Shown piece by piece: positions 25,807 to 34,403 of a stretch of DNA of 57,137 nucleotides. Each line of letters begins with the position of its first letter. Position 1 is the first letter of the stretch. Origin of the DNA: an uncultured Clostridia bacterium (GTDB lineage: Bacteria > Bacillota > Clostridia > Christensenellales > Borkfalkiaceae); the NCBI GenBank assembly GCA_944372525.1, contig CALVZL010000006.1:1-57137 (forward strand). The letters are read 5' to 3'. The notes under the pieces were generated by a model, which had not been told where the DNA came from, did not search any database, and worked only from the letters and a program-made list of their open reading frames with translations. The position numbers and the translations under genes are program-made.

Positions 25807-27561
25807 TCATTTTTTCGGTTTCACGATCTCGATATGCACTTCTTCCAGCTGTTTGCGTTCTACCGGGGAAGGCGCGTTCATCAGCAGATCCCGCGCCTTG
25901 GCATTCATGGGGAAGGCGATGACTTCGCGTATGTTCACCGTATCGCAGATGAGCATGACCATCCGATCTACGCCGGGCGCAACGCCGGCGTGCGGGGGCG
26001 CGCCGTATTCAAACGCCTGGTAAAGCGCGGGAAATTTGCTCTCCACGGCGCTCCGATCCATTCCCACGAGCGAGAACGCTTTGAGCATGATCTCCGGATC
26101 ATGGTTGCGGACGGCGCCGGACGACAGCTCCACGCCGTTGCAGACGATATCGTACTGATAGGCAAGCACTTCGAGCGGATCCTGCTCCTCCAGCGCCTTC
26201 ATGCCGCCCTGCGGCATGGAAAACGGATTGTGACAGAATTCCAGCTCGCCGCTCTCCTCTCCGATCTCATACATGGGAAAATCGACGATCCAGCAAAATC
26301 GGAAGACATTTTTCTCAAGCAGCCCCAATCCCGTACCGAGCATGGTCCGCAAGATCCCCGCCCGCTTCTGCGCAAGAGAAAGTTTTTCTTCCGCGACAAG
26401 CGCAACGAAATCGCCTGCCTTCAGGGAAAGTTTCTCCCGAAGTGCGGCAATCTTTTCCGTAAGGAACTTCGAGACCCCTCCGACCGGCGCTCCGTTTTCG
26501 TCGAGTCGGAACCAATACATTGCACCGCCTTCCGTCTTGATCTTGAAATCCTCCGCCGTCTTGTCGATGAATTTTCTGGTCTGAGAAAAAGCGGGAACGA
26601 CGACCGCTTTGACGACCTTGCCCTCCAACAGAGCGAATCCGCAACCGTCGAGCAGCGCCGAGACGTCGGCAATCCGCAGAGGATTGCGAAGATCCGGTTT
26701 ATCCGTGCCGAACTGTTCGAGTGCGTCGCGGTAGGCAATGCGCCGAAACGGCGGCCGATCCGCAGCCCAGCCGGAATATTTGGAAAAGACGGGAGGAAGC
26801 ACTTCTTCAAGGACGCCGAACACATCCTCCTGCGTTGCAAACGCCATTTCGATATCCAGCTGATAGAATTCCCCCGGAGAACGGTCTGCCCGCGCATCTT
26901 CGTCGCGGAAACAAGGTGCGATCTGGAAATATTTATCGAAGCCGGAACACATCAAAAGCTGCTTATATTGCTGCGGCGCCTGCGGCAAAGCATAAAATTC
27001 TCCCGGATACACGCGGCTGGGCACGATATAATCCCGCGCTCCTTCCGGAGAAGAACTTGTCAGAATGGGCGTCGAGATCTCAAAAAACCCGCGCTCCGTC
27101 ATCAGGTTCCGCAGATCGGAAATAATACGGGAGCGAAGAATGATCTTGTCCCGCACGGCAGCATTGCGCAAATCGAGAAAACGATATTTCAAGCGCGCGT
27201 CCTCTCCCGCTTCGGTGGAATGAGAGACCTCGAACGGGAGCGCCGCAACACTTCTTCTGCCCAGCACTTCCACTTTTTCGGGTACGATCTCGATAAGTCC
27301 CGTGGGTAATTTTTCATTGGGGGAAGAGCGCAAAACAACTGTTCCCTCGACGGATACCGTAGATTCCGTCGGAATAGAGCGAAGCTGAGACAGGCAGGGC
27401 TCTTGAGAACAGACGACCTGTGTCACTCCGTAAAAGTCGCGAAGCACGGCAAAGAGCAAACCGCCCTTGTCGCGCTTGGAATCCAACCAGCCGGAGAGCT
27501 TGACCCGCTTTCCGGCATCCTCTTTGCGCAATTCGTTGCAATGATGCGTTCTGTAATACAT
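25807..27561 (-). CDS. aspS: Aspartyl-tRNA synthetase
   Basis: A 584-residue bacterial-type class IIb synthetase charging tRNA-Asp (or also tRNA-Asn). An N-terminal OB-fold anticodon domain (about 1-105, VKLSGWLDSKRDKGGLLFAV) is followed by motif 2 with FRDEDARADRSPGEFYQLD, a GAD insertion domain (about 290-400), and motif 3 with GVAPGVDRMVMLI. The ATG at 27561 has AAGG 8 bases upstream and opens on the family start MYYRTHHCNELR. Whether it is discriminating cannot be told here; no gatCAB is in view. It has its own promoter and terminator. Confidence 0.95.
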   Translation of the reverse strand: MYYRTHHCNELRKEDAGKRVKLSGWLDSKRDKGGLLFAVLRDFYGVTQVVCSQEPCLSQLRSIPTESTVSVEGTVVLRSSPNEKLPTGLIEIVPEKVEVLGRRSVAALPFEVSHSTEAGEDARLKYRFLDLRNAAVRDKIILRSRIISDLRNLMTERGFFEISTPILTSSSPEGARDYIVPSRVYPGEFYALPQAPQQYKQLLMCSGFDKYFQIAPCFRDEDARADRSPGEFYQLDIEMAFATQEDVFGVLEEVLPPVFSKYSGWAADRPPFRRIAYRDALEQFGTDKPDLRNPLRIADVSALLDGCGFALLEGKVVKAVVVPAFSQTRKFIDKTAEDFKIKTEGGAMYWFRLDENGAPVGGVSKFLTEKIAALREKLSLKAGDFVALVAEEKLSLAQKRAGILRTMLGTGLGLLEKNVFRFCWIVDFPMYEIGEESGELEFCHNPFSMPQGGMKALEEQDPLEVLAYQYDIVCNGVELSSGAVRNHDPEIMLKAFSLVGMDRSAVESKFPALYQAFEYGAPPHAGVAPGVDRMVMLICDTVNIREVIAFPMNAKARDLLMNAPSPVERKQLEEVHIEIVKPKK

Positions 27562-27586
27562 AGCAAGACCTTTGGTTTTTTCTTCT

Positions 27587-27615
27587 ATTTTAGCGCCTGA
27601 CAAAGAAATTGTCAA
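27587..27615 (-). promoter_or_regulatory. Promoter of aspS
   Basis: TTGACA (27610-27615), a 17-base spacer and TAAAAT (27587-27592), about 25 bases before the aspS start codon. Confidence 0.8.
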
Positions 27616-27626
27616 CAAAAACCCTC

Positions 27627-27658
27627 CCCTTCTTCCCCCGCACGCAGAAAAAGAAGGG
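27627..27658 (-). terminator. Probable terminator after trpB2
   Basis: CCCTTCTT (27627-27634) pairs with AAGAAGGG (27651-27658). On the minus strand GGGTTTTTG follows. The stem is short and the loop large, so it is weaker than its neighbours. Confidence 0.5.
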
Positions 27659-27663
27659 CGCGC

Positions 27664-29037
27664 TCAGGTGAGAGAGGGAATCGTCGCAAATCCGCGGGCA
27701 AGTTCTTCCTCTTCGGGCATAATGTCTTCCAGCGTCCCGTCGTTGTATTGGCGGTATGCCGAAAGATCGAAATATCCCGTACCCGTCAAGCCAAACAAAA
27801 TCACTTCCTTGCGTCCCTCTTCCCTGCAGCGAATCGCTTCGTCGATCGCGGCGGAGATGGCATGCGCGCTCTCCGGAGCAGGCAAGATCCCCTCGCAGCG
27901 CGCAAACTTTACTGCGGCATCAAACACTTTCCTCTGCCCGACAGCCACCGCGTCGAGACAGCCGCCGTGATAAAGCGCGGAAAGAATGGGACTCATGCCG
28001 TGATAGCGCAACCCTCCCGCATGATTGTGCGAAGGCATAAATCCGCACCCGAGGGTGTACATCTTTGCAAGCGGCGTCATCTGAGCGGAATCGCAAAAGT
28101 CATAGGCATATTTCCCCCTCGTGAGCGAGGGACAACTGCTCGGCTCCACCCCGAGAAAACGGGTCTTCGCCCGTCCTTTCAGCACTTCGCCGAGGAAGGG
28201 TGCGAGCAGACCCCCGAAATTCGATCCGCCGCCCATGCACCCGATCACAAGATCGGGGACAATGCCGTATTTGTCAAGCGCGATTTTGCTCTCCAGTCCG
28301 ATGATCGATTGATGCAGCAGCACATGGTCGAGCACGGAGCCGAGCACATAGCGGCAATTCGGGGTCTCCGCCGCCCGTTCGACCGCCTCCGAAATCGCGC
28401 AGCCGAGCGAACCGCCCGTCCCCGGAAACTGTTCCAGCAGTTTTCTTCCCGCGCGCGTCGTATCCGAAGGCGACGGAATGACGTTCGCCCCATAAGTCCG
28501 CATCACTTCCTTGCGGTAAGGCTTCTGCTCGGAGGAGATCTTCACCATAAACACGTCGAGATGCAGACCGAAAAAAGCCGCCGCCATGGAGAGCGCCGTT
28601 CCCCACTGTCCCGCACCCGTCTCTGTGGTGACGGAAGTCAAGCCCTGCTTTTTGGCATAATATGCCTGCGCCGCCGCCGAATTGAGCTTGTGCGATCCGG
28701 AAGTATTGTTGCCCTCGAATTTATAATAGATTTCTGCAGGCGTATCCAGAAGTTCTTCGAGAAAATAAGCACGTACGAGCGGCGAAGGGCGGAAAGTCAG
28801 ATAAAACCGCCGCAGCTCCTGCGGAATCTCAATCCATTCATCCCGTTCGTTAAGCTCCTGCGCCACGCATTCCCTGCAAAAAACCCGTTCCAGCTCCTCG
28901 GCCGTGCAGGGCAATTTCGTCTCGGGATTGAGAAAGGGAGGATGCCTTGCCGGTTCATATACTTTGAGGTTATACCAGCAGCGCGGCAGCTCCTCTTCCG
29001 ACAGATACATCTTGTACGGAACTTTTTTTCCACTCAT
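27664..29037 (-). CDS. trpB2: TrpB-like PLP enzyme (tryptophan synthase beta chain 2)
   Basis: A 457-residue TrpB2-class fold-type II PLP enzyme, which makes tryptophan from serine and free indole. The PLP Lys lies in NNTSGSHKLNSAAAQAYYAK, the cofactor phosphate loop in IGCMGGGSNFGGLLAP, and ETGAGQWGTALSMAA is the catalytic-Glu region. It is longer than TrpB1 and has the extended N-terminus with PRCWYNLKVYEPARHPP. No trpA or other trp gene is adjacent, so it probably salvages indole. Expression is controlled by a T-box with a UGG specifier, which supports the tryptophan role. Confidence 0.93.
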   Translation of the reverse strand: MSGKKVPYKMYLSEEELPRCWYNLKVYEPARHPPFLNPETKLPCTAEELERVFCRECVAQELNERDEWIEIPQELRRFYLTFRPSPLVRAYFLEELLDTPAEIYYKFEGNNTSGSHKLNSAAAQAYYAKKQGLTSVTTETGAGQWGTALSMAAAFFGLHLDVFMVKISSEQKPYRKEVMRTYGANVIPSPSDTTRAGRKLLEQFPGTGGSLGCAISEAVERAAETPNCRYVLGSVLDHVLLHQSIIGLESKIALDKYGIVPDLVIGCMGGGSNFGGLLAPFLGEVLKGRAKTRFLGVEPSSCPSLTRGKYAYDFCDSAQMTPLAKMYTLGCGFMPSHNHAGGLRYHGMSPILSALYHGGCLDAVAVGQRKVFDAAVKFARCEGILPAPESAHAISAAIDEAIRCREEGRKEVILFGLTGTGYFDLSAYRQYNDGTLEDIMPEEEELARGFATIPSLT

Positions 29038-29064
29038 AACACACCTCCGTTTAGATTATTTGAC

Positions 29065-29340
29065 AAAAAAACACGGTATGATTCGTTCGGGACGAATCAT
29101 ACCGTGTTGCCACCCGATTTCATGATCTTTGCGATTCGCAGTCAGCGCGTTTGCAAGATCACCTCTGTTCAGACACTGAAATGTCCTCTCTCTGTAACGG
29201 GAGAGTCCCGTCGGAAGATACTCCCTGTCGGTTTCCCCTCCGCCCTCGGCAGTCCATTCACGCGCATCGGATCTGCTTCCATCACACCGTCGGAAGCTCT
29301 CTGAAAGATCCGCAGACAGCCCGCTACTTCTCTGCCTCAT
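29065..29340 (-). ncRNA. T-box riboswitch, tryptophan specificity
   Basis: The leader of trpB2 read on the minus strand has a Stem I region with the specifier loop GUGAAUGGACUGCC; the specifier UGG (29254-29256) means tRNA-Trp. Further on is the antiterminator element AUCGGGUGGCAACACGGU (29101-29118 region). The terminator stem ACACGGTATGATTCGT / ACGAATCATACCGTGT (29071-29107) with a T7 run follows. Uncharged tRNA-Trp should favour read-through into trpB2. Confidence 0.92.
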
Positions 29341-29355
29341 CGGTTTATTAAAAGT

Positions 29356-29384
29356 AAAATAACAGATATTGTTCTATAAGTCAA
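29356..29384 (-). promoter_or_regulatory. Promoter of the T-box/trpB2 transcript
   Basis: TTGACT (29379-29384), a 17-base spacer and TATTTT (29356-29361), directly upstream of the T-box leader. Confidence 0.7.
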
Positions 29385-29423
29385 GCGTTTGAGCGCAAAT
29401 TGTTCAAAAAACGGCGTAAAAAA

Positions 29424-29457
29424 ACGTCCGCAGAACAGAATCCCGTTCTGCGGACGT
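29424..29457 (-). terminator. Terminator of tRNA-Pro
   Basis: ACGTCCGCAGAAC (29424-29436) pairs with GTTCTGCGGACGT (29445-29457), followed by seven T on the minus strand. It starts one base after the CCA end of the tRNA. Confidence 0.92.
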
Positions 29458-29458
29458 C

Positions 29459-29535
29459 TGGTTGAGGTGACGTGACTTGAACACGCGACCTCTTGGTCCC
29501 TAACCAAGCGCGCTACCAAACTGCGCTACACCTCA
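29459..29535 (-). tRNA. tRNA-Pro-like (anticodon AGG)
   Basis: Minus-strand cloverleaf: acceptor TGAGGTG / CACCTCA, discriminator A, encoded CCA; D stem GCGC/GCGC; anticodon stem CTTGG/CCAAG with loop TTAGGGA, anticodon AGG; T arm GCGTG-TTCAAGT-CACGT. The body resembles proline tRNAs. Two features are unusual: A34 (AGG is uncommon in bacteria), and a U1-A72 end pair where bacterial tRNA-Pro normally has C1-G72, a proline identity element. It has its own promoter and terminator. Confidence 0.88.
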
Positions 29536-29563
29536 TCGACTGCGATCTCACGATCACCATTAA

Positions 29564-29591
29564 ATTATACCGATAATAAAAAATGTGTCAA
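29564..29591 (-). promoter_or_regulatory. Promoter of tRNA-Pro
   Basis: TTGACA (29586-29591), a 16-base spacer and TATAAT (29564-29569), about 28 bases upstream of the tRNA 5' end. Confidence 0.85.
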
Positions 29592-29631
29592 GCAATTTTA
29601 CGGCGTTCAGACAAATTTTTCCCTCCGCACG

Positions 29632-30453
29632 CTATTTTTCCGCATGAAACCGAGATTCGAGGAACCGCGCCACGCCGTCCCGTTCGTTAGATCCGATCAC
29701 GCCTGTCGCCAACCGCTTCAGCTCTTCCGCCGCATTTTCGACAGCGTAGCATTCGTCTGAAATTTCAAAAAGAGGAACGTCGTTTACCTGATCGCCGAAA
29801 CAGACAATGCGCGTACAGCCGAGCGCCTCTTTCAGGGCGAGCGCGGCATGCGCTTTGGATGCTTTCTCCGGCATGATCTCCAGCCAGCATTCTCCCGTGT
29901 AGATATCCCTCGAAAGAAGACAGCGGAACCGCGTCCGAAGCTCCTTGTCGATGCGGGAAAGTTTCTCCTCCCTGTCGATGCAGGTAAAATAAAACACCTC
30001 TCCGCTGAGCGCATCCGCCTCCGAAAAGACCTCCCGTTCCCGTTCATCCCCCCTTCGGGATAAAATGAATTCCCATTGCGCCCTCCCGCACGCCTCCCGC
30101 AGATAGGAAAAGATCTCCCTTCCGGAATGGACCGAGTAGACGACGGGAAAGAGCCCTTCTTTGCGGAACGCAGAAAAAATTTCCGCGCTTTCGCGCGCGG
30201 AAAACTGTGTCTTCGACAACACGTGTCCGTCCTCCGCGCCGACGGTCAGCGCCCCGTTGTGCACGATGACGGGCGCCCCCGTCCTCAGTCCCGCCGCAAC
30301 TTTGGACGCCGTCTCAAAGGAGCGCGCCGTCGCATAAGAAAAGATCACGCCCCGATCGACCAGGCGATTGACGACAGAACGCGTGTAATCGCTCAGCCGC
30401 TGATCTCCCCGAAGAAGCGTTCCGTCCAGATCGCTCAGATACAGCGTCTTCAT
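29632..30453 (-). CDS. Cof-type HAD family phosphatase
   Basis: A 273-residue HAD phosphatase of the Cof/IIB subfamily. Motif I is LYLSDLDGTLLRGD, with the nucleophile Asp and the acid Asp two residues on. Motif II is in VIVHNGA, and motifs III/IV are near KASKAHAALALKEALG and VCFGDQVNDVPLFE. The C2B cap occupies about 85-185. The substrate is likely a sugar phosphate, nucleotide or flavin phosphate, not predictable here. Its start overlaps the MBL gene stop as ATGA. Confidence 0.9.
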   Translation of the reverse strand: MKTLYLSDLDGTLLRGDQRLSDYTRSVVNRLVDRGVIFSYATARSFETASKVAAGLRTGAPVIVHNGALTVGAEDGHVLSKTQFSARESAEIFSAFRKEGLFPVVYSVHSGREIFSYLREACGRAQWEFILSRRGDEREREVFSEADALSGEVFYFTCIDREEKLSRIDKELRTRFRCLLSRDIYTGECWLEIMPEKASKAHAALALKEALGCTRIVCFGDQVNDVPLFEISDECYAVENAAEELKRLATGVIGSNERDGVARFLESRFHAEK

Positions 30454-31295
30454 ATCTCGATCGACATCCCGTCATAGGCGGCGATCACGCCGTATTCCCG
30501 TTCCGCCCGCCGCAATGCCGCCGAAGTGGGCGCTACATTGTGAGAAAAATGCGTGATCACCTTTTGCGTATGCCCGTCGGCAAGACCGATCTCCTCCAAT
30601 CGGCGGAACACCGTTTCGTTCTCTTTTAAGCCCATGTGCCTTAAATTCTCCCCTTCCGATTCCCACAGGAAGGTGCAGTCAAACGTGATGAGATCGACGG
30701 GCCGCCGCTCGAGAGAACGCAGATAGTCGTCGTTTTCTTCCGGAAGGACGCCCGTATCCGAGAGATGAAGATAACGCTTCCCTCCCTTTTCAAACAGAAA
30801 AACAAGCGGATCGACGGAAGTATGCCGCGCCGCGAGCGGATAAACGGTCCATTCGCCGCAGGAGAACGATTCATAGGCGTCGACGGGATGCAGCGAAATC
30901 GCCGCGCCGATCTCCTCGCGCATCTCCCGCCGCACGCTTTCGCGATAGACCTCGCAGACCTCCTCGTTGCCATAGATCTCCAGCCTGGGAACGGTCATCT
31001 GCTTCGCGTATTTATATCCGCGCAACACGAAATCGTGCGCATAAAAATGGTCCATATGCGAATGCGTCACGACCAAATAACGGATGGCGGACAGATCGGC
31101 ACCCAAAACTGCTGAATGATAGAATGCGTCCGGCGAAAAATCAACGGAAAGTTCGCCGTCCAGCAGCACCTGCGCACGGGAACGCACTTCCGTTCCCTTA
31201 AATTTCTTTTTTCTGACTCTTTCGCAATAGGGACAATGACAGAACTGTGCGGGGATCCCCTCCGCCGCGCCCGTACCGAGATATGTGATCTTCAT
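30450..31295 (-). CDS. MBL-fold metallo-hydrolase, PhnP-like
   Basis: A 281-residue metallo-beta-lactamase-fold protein resembling PhnP cyclic-phosphate diesterases. MKITYLGTGAAEGIPAQFCHC opens the fold, with Cys residues (CHCPYC) that resemble the zinc-binding loop of PhnP. The metal motif is VVTHSHMDHFYAHD; LHLSDTGVLP supplies the bridging Asp and ITHFSHN a late His. The ATG at 31295 has GAAGGAAG upstream; the longer frame would overlap dtd. No phosphonate genes are nearby, so the role is open. It is co-translated with the HAD gene. Confidence 0.85.
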   Translation of the reverse strand: MKITYLGTGAAEGIPAQFCHCPYCERVRKKKFKGTEVRSRAQVLLDGELSVDFSPDAFYHSAVLGADLSAIRYLVVTHSHMDHFYAHDFVLRGYKYAKQMTVPRLEIYGNEEVCEVYRESVRREMREEIGAAISLHPVDAYESFSCGEWTVYPLAARHTSVDPLVFLFEKGGKRYLHLSDTGVLPEENDDYLRSLERRPVDLITFDCTFLWESEGENLRHMGLKENETVFRRLEEIGLADGHTQKVITHFSHNVAPTSAALRRAEREYGVIAAYDGMSIEI

Positions 31296-31332
31296 CCTAG
31301 TCTTCCTTCTTTTGATTCCCAAACTTCCGATT

Positions 31333-31770
31333 TCAGATTTCAAAGAGAATTGTCACGGGACCGTCGTTGTTCTGCACGATTTGCATATCCGCCCCGAAGA
31401 CACCCGTCTTGACGCGGATGCCGAGACGGCACAGCGCTTCCGTACAAAAGCGATACAGCTCCTCCGCTCTCTGCGGAGTTTCCGCCTCCGTAAAAGAAGG
31501 GCGGTTCCCTTTCTTTACGCTCCCGTACAGCGTAAACTGCGAAACAAGCAACACCTCCCCGTCTGCCTCCGAGACGGAACGATTCATTTTCTTGTTCTCA
31601 TCTGCAAAGACGCGGAGCGCGGCGATTTTTTCCGCGCATTTTTCCGCCTGTTGTTCGGTATCGCCGACTTTTACCCCATAAAAGACGACGAGCCCGCGTC
31701 CGATTTCGGAAACGAGCTGACCGTCTGCATACAGGGAGGCGCTTCTGACTCGTTGCGCAACGAACCGCAT
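31333..31770 (-). CDS. dtd: D-aminoacyl-tRNA deacylase
   Basis: A 145-residue DTD enzyme that hydrolyses D-aminoacyl-tRNA (and glycyl-tRNA-Ala) in translation quality control. The two hallmark motifs are both present: LLVSQFTLYG (SQxT) and NNDGPVTILFE (the Gly-cisPro-containing GPVT loop). It begins MRFVAQRVRSASL as usual. It lies between efp and the MBL gene on one minus-strand transcript. Confidence 0.96.
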   Translation of the reverse strand: MRFVAQRVRSASLYADGQLVSEIGRGLVVFYGVKVGDTEQQAEKCAEKIAALRVFADENKKMNRSVSEADGEVLLVSQFTLYGSVKKGNRPSFTEAETPQRAEELYRFCTEALCRLGIRVKTGVFGADMQIVQNNDGPVTILFEI

Positions 31771-31797
31771 ACGCCGTAACCCCCTTTTCTCCGGGAC

Positions 31798-32361
31798 TCA
31801 GACCCGGCTCATATATTCGCCCGTACGCGTATCGATACGGATCGTGTCTCCTTCGTTGACAAACATGGGAACCTGGAACGTTGCGCCCGTCTCCACCTTT
31901 GCCGCCTTAGTGACGTTGGTAGCGGTATTCCCCTTTACGCCGGGCTCCGCCTCGATGACCTTGAGCTCTACAAAATTTTCCGGTTCCACAGAAAACGCAC
32001 TGCCGTAAAGGAACTTGACCGTGACCGTATCGTTTTCACGGATATAGCGAAGCGCGTCCTCCACCTGGCTCAGATTCAGCGGCGTGAGGTTGAATTCTTC
32101 GTCCATGAAATAGTAGAATTCGCCGTCCGTATAGGAATAGGTCATTTTCTTGGTTTCAACCTGTGCAGTCTCGAGCTTTGTCGTCGGGTTAAAAGTCTCG
32201 TCCGAAAGGACCTGCCCCGTCACAACGTTTTTGAGTGTCGTACGAACGAACGCCGCACCCTTCCCGGGTTTGACATGCTGAAACTCGGTTACGGTATAAA
32301 CGCCGCTCTTATATTCGAACGTGGTCCCCTTTCTGATATCGCCTGCCATGATCTGTGCCAT
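31798..32361 (-). CDS. efp: Elongation factor P
   Basis: A 187-residue EF-P with a KOW-like N domain and two OB domains, relieving ribosome stalling at polyproline stretches. The modifiable residue is the Lys in the loop [10 protein letters not shown] (domain I tip). The C-terminal [17 protein letters not shown] is the family signature. AAGGAG sits 8 bases before the ATG at 32361, supporting this start over the Met at codon 5. It is downstream of the M24 peptidase gene, the order seen in Bacillus and many clostridia. Confidence 0.96.
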   Translation of the reverse strand: MAQIMAGDIRKGTTFEYKSGVYTVTEFQHVKPGKGAAFVRTTLKNVVTGQVLSDETFNPTTKLETAQVETKKMTYSYTDGEFYYFMDEEFNLTPLNLSQVEDALRYIRENDTVTVKFLYGSAFSVEPENFVELKVIEAEPGVKGNTATNVTKAAKVETGATFQVPMFVNEGDTIRIDTRTGEYMSRV

Positions 32362-32398
32362 TGTTTCGATCTCCTTATAGATAATTCTTTCTCAGTTT

Positions 32399-33454
32399 TT
32401 ATAAGATCACGAGATTTCTCTCCGTCTTTCCCATGAAGGATTGCACCCTTCCGTTCCGCATCTGCACGCTGTCTTCGATCCGAATCCCGAACTCTCCCGC
32501 AAAATAAACGCCGGGCTCATCCGAAAAGACCATCCCGTCTTCCAAGACGCTTTCGCTGCGAGGCGAAAGCGTCGGATATTCGTGGATCTGCAATCCGATG
32601 CCGTGTCCGAGAGAATGGGTAAAAAACCGATCCAGCCCCGCTTTCCGCAGACTTGCCCTTGCGACTTCATCCGCTTCCCGCCCCGTCATACCGGCTCTGA
32701 CTTGCTCTTTCACAAGTTCGTGCGCCTGATACACTTCCGCATATGCCTTCTTAAAATCGGCGTGTTTGCCGTCGTCCCCATAGAGAAAGGTCCGCGTGAT
32801 ATCCGAACAATATCCTTCCGCTTTGCACCCGAAATCAATCAGGACGGGATCGCCGAATTTGAGCTTTGCCGAACCCGTTGCATGATGCGGCACGCTCCCG
32901 TTTGCGCCGAACGCGCAAATGGTGTCGAAAGAGGTGCCTTCCGCGCCCAGTGAACGCATATGATATTCGAGCAGAGCCGCGGCATCCCGCTCCGTCATCC
33001 CCTCTTTGAGTTCCGGCAAAAGAAGATTAAATGCATCTTCTGCAATTTCGCACGCTCTCTGAATGAGAGAAAGTTCGCGCTCCGTTTTATAGAGCATCGC
33101 CTTTCTGAGCGCAGGCATCGCATCTTTGAGAATATGTCCTTTTTTTCGCAAGGCTTCCGCCCGCTCGAATGAAAGGCAGGGATAGGGAACGCCGAGGACC
33201 ATATAGCCCTCCAAAAGCTCCTCCGCCTTGGAAAGCGATCCTTCCACGACGGAGATCTCGCTTCCGCGGAGCGCCTTTTCCGCCGCCTCATAATACCGCA
33301 GGTCAACAATCAGACGGCAGCTCTCCTCGTCGAGCAGCACATATCCGTCCGTCGAATGAAATCCGGTGACATATCTTCGCAGATAGTCCGTCTCCAAAAA
33401 AATCGCATCCGTGCCTGTTTCACGGAAGATTTGCCGTAATTTCTCCGTCAGCAT
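32399..33454 (-). CDS. M24 family Xaa-Pro peptidase
   Basis: A 351-residue creatinase/aminopeptidase-P type dipeptidase. The N-terminal creatinase domain (about 1-125) precedes the pita-bread fold with the metal ligands Asp-Asp (LIDFGCKAEGYCSDITRTF), His (HSLGHGIGLQIHE), Glu (SDEPGVYF) and Glu (IRIEDSVQM). It removes residues N-terminal to Pro and sits, as in many Bacillota, just before efp. The ATG at 33454 is exactly where transcription is predicted to start, so the mRNA may be leaderless. Confidence 0.92.
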   Translation of the reverse strand: MLTEKLRQIFRETGTDAIFLETDYLRRYVTGFHSTDGYVLLDEESCRLIVDLRYYEAAEKALRGSEISVVEGSLSKAEELLEGYMVLGVPYPCLSFERAEALRKKGHILKDAMPALRKAMLYKTERELSLIQRACEIAEDAFNLLLPELKEGMTERDAAALLEYHMRSLGAEGTSFDTICAFGANGSVPHHATGSAKLKFGDPVLIDFGCKAEGYCSDITRTFLYGDDGKHADFKKAYAEVYQAHELVKEQVRAGMTGREADEVARASLRKAGLDRFFTHSLGHGIGLQIHEYPTLSPRSESVLEDGMVFSDEPGVYFAGEFGIRIEDSVQMRNGRVQSFMGKTERNLVIL

Positions 33455-33460
33455 GGCTTT

Positions 33461-33489
33461 ATTATACCAAAAAAGGGGTTGCAAGTCAA
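33461..33489 (-). promoter_or_regulatory. Promoter of the M24 peptidase-efp-dtd run, leaderless arrangement
   Basis: TTGACT (33484-33489), a 17-base spacer and TATAAT (33461-33466). Only AAAGCC separates the -10 box from the ATG at 33454, so the first transcribed base should be the A of ATG. There is no ribosome site. Confidence 0.85.
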
Positions 33490-33538
33490 TAAATTTCGTA
33501 AATCTCGAACAGGATTTTCCCTTCCCGAGAGGATTTTC

Positions 33539-34402
33539 TCATTGACCGGCACGCGCCATGACATCGGCATAAATGCGTTTCATCTCCGCCGCGTCCTCTG
33601 CCTGCGTTCCCGCAGACTCGCTCACGATGTAGGGCTCCAATTTCAATTCCGCAAGCACTTCCGCAAGCGGCTCAAATTCCGGACCGTACACATCATCCGC
33701 AAACGTCAGGTGTCGGATCTCCCCCTTCGGTCCGTACATGATCTTGGAAAAATGAACGTGCATATGCCTCATGCGTTCATATCCCAGCCGCTCGATCATC
33801 GGAAGGAGAATTCTCCTGTAATCCTCTCTGCCGCGCAGACAGCCCTGCCCGCGGGCGTTGAGATGCCCGAAATCGATGCAGGGAGTAAAGACGGGATCGA
33901 TCTCGCACAGAGCAGTGATTTCTTCGGCCGTACCGATCTGCGCAAATTTCCCCATCGTCTCGGGACAGAACATCAGACTGTCCAGTCCGTTGAGATACAG
34001 CAGATCGCGCAAAACCTTCATGCGATCCGCAGTGCGGGCAAATGCCGTCTCGCGCGCGTCTTTTCCCTGTGTGGCAGGATGAAAGACACAGCGCTTTCCG
34101 CCCATTGTGCGAAGCATCCTGCCGCTGTCAAGCACATAGCCGTAGGATTTTTCCGCCATCTCTCCGTCCGGATTGGCAAAATTGATGAAATAAGGCGCAT
34201 GAACGGAAATCTCCACCTCCCGTTCCGCAAACGCCGCGCCGATGCTCTCAGCCTTCGCCTTCGTCATGCGAACGCCCCGCCCGAAGGAATATTCAAAGCA
34301 GTCCAGCCCCCGCTCCGCAACAAATGCGGCGGCGTCCTCGGTATGCTCAAATCCCGCCTCGAAAAAGCTCTCGCTGTTCCCGCTCGGTCCGAACTTAATC
34401 AT
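33539..34402 (-). CDS. TIM-barrel protein, endonuclease IV/xylose isomerase-like
   Basis: A 287-residue AP-endonuclease-2-type TIM barrel, related to Nfo. MIKFGPSGNSESFFE opens it, and metal-ligand candidates include SVHAPYFINFAN, CVFHPATQGK, LMFCPETMGKF, PCIDFGHLNA and MHVHFSKI, which together cover the His/Glu/Asp set of endonuclease IV. It could be a genuine AP endonuclease or a sugar isomerase/epimerase of the same fold. The ATG at 34402 follows the ribF stop by 1 base, making it the last gene of the infB-truB-ribF cluster. Confidence 0.82.
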   Translation of the reverse strand: MIKFGPSGNSESFFEAGFEHTEDAAAFVAERGLDCFEYSFGRGVRMTKAKAESIGAAFAEREVEISVHAPYFINFANPDGEMAEKSYGYVLDSGRMLRTMGGKRCVFHPATQGKDARETAFARTADRMKVLRDLLYLNGLDSLMFCPETMGKFAQIGTAEEITALCEIDPVFTPCIDFGHLNARGQGCLRGREDYRRILLPMIERLGYERMRHMHVHFSKIMYGPKGEIRHLTFADDVYGPEFEPLAEVLAELKLEPYIVSESAGTQAEDAAEMKRIYADVMARAGQ

Positions 34403-34403
34403 T

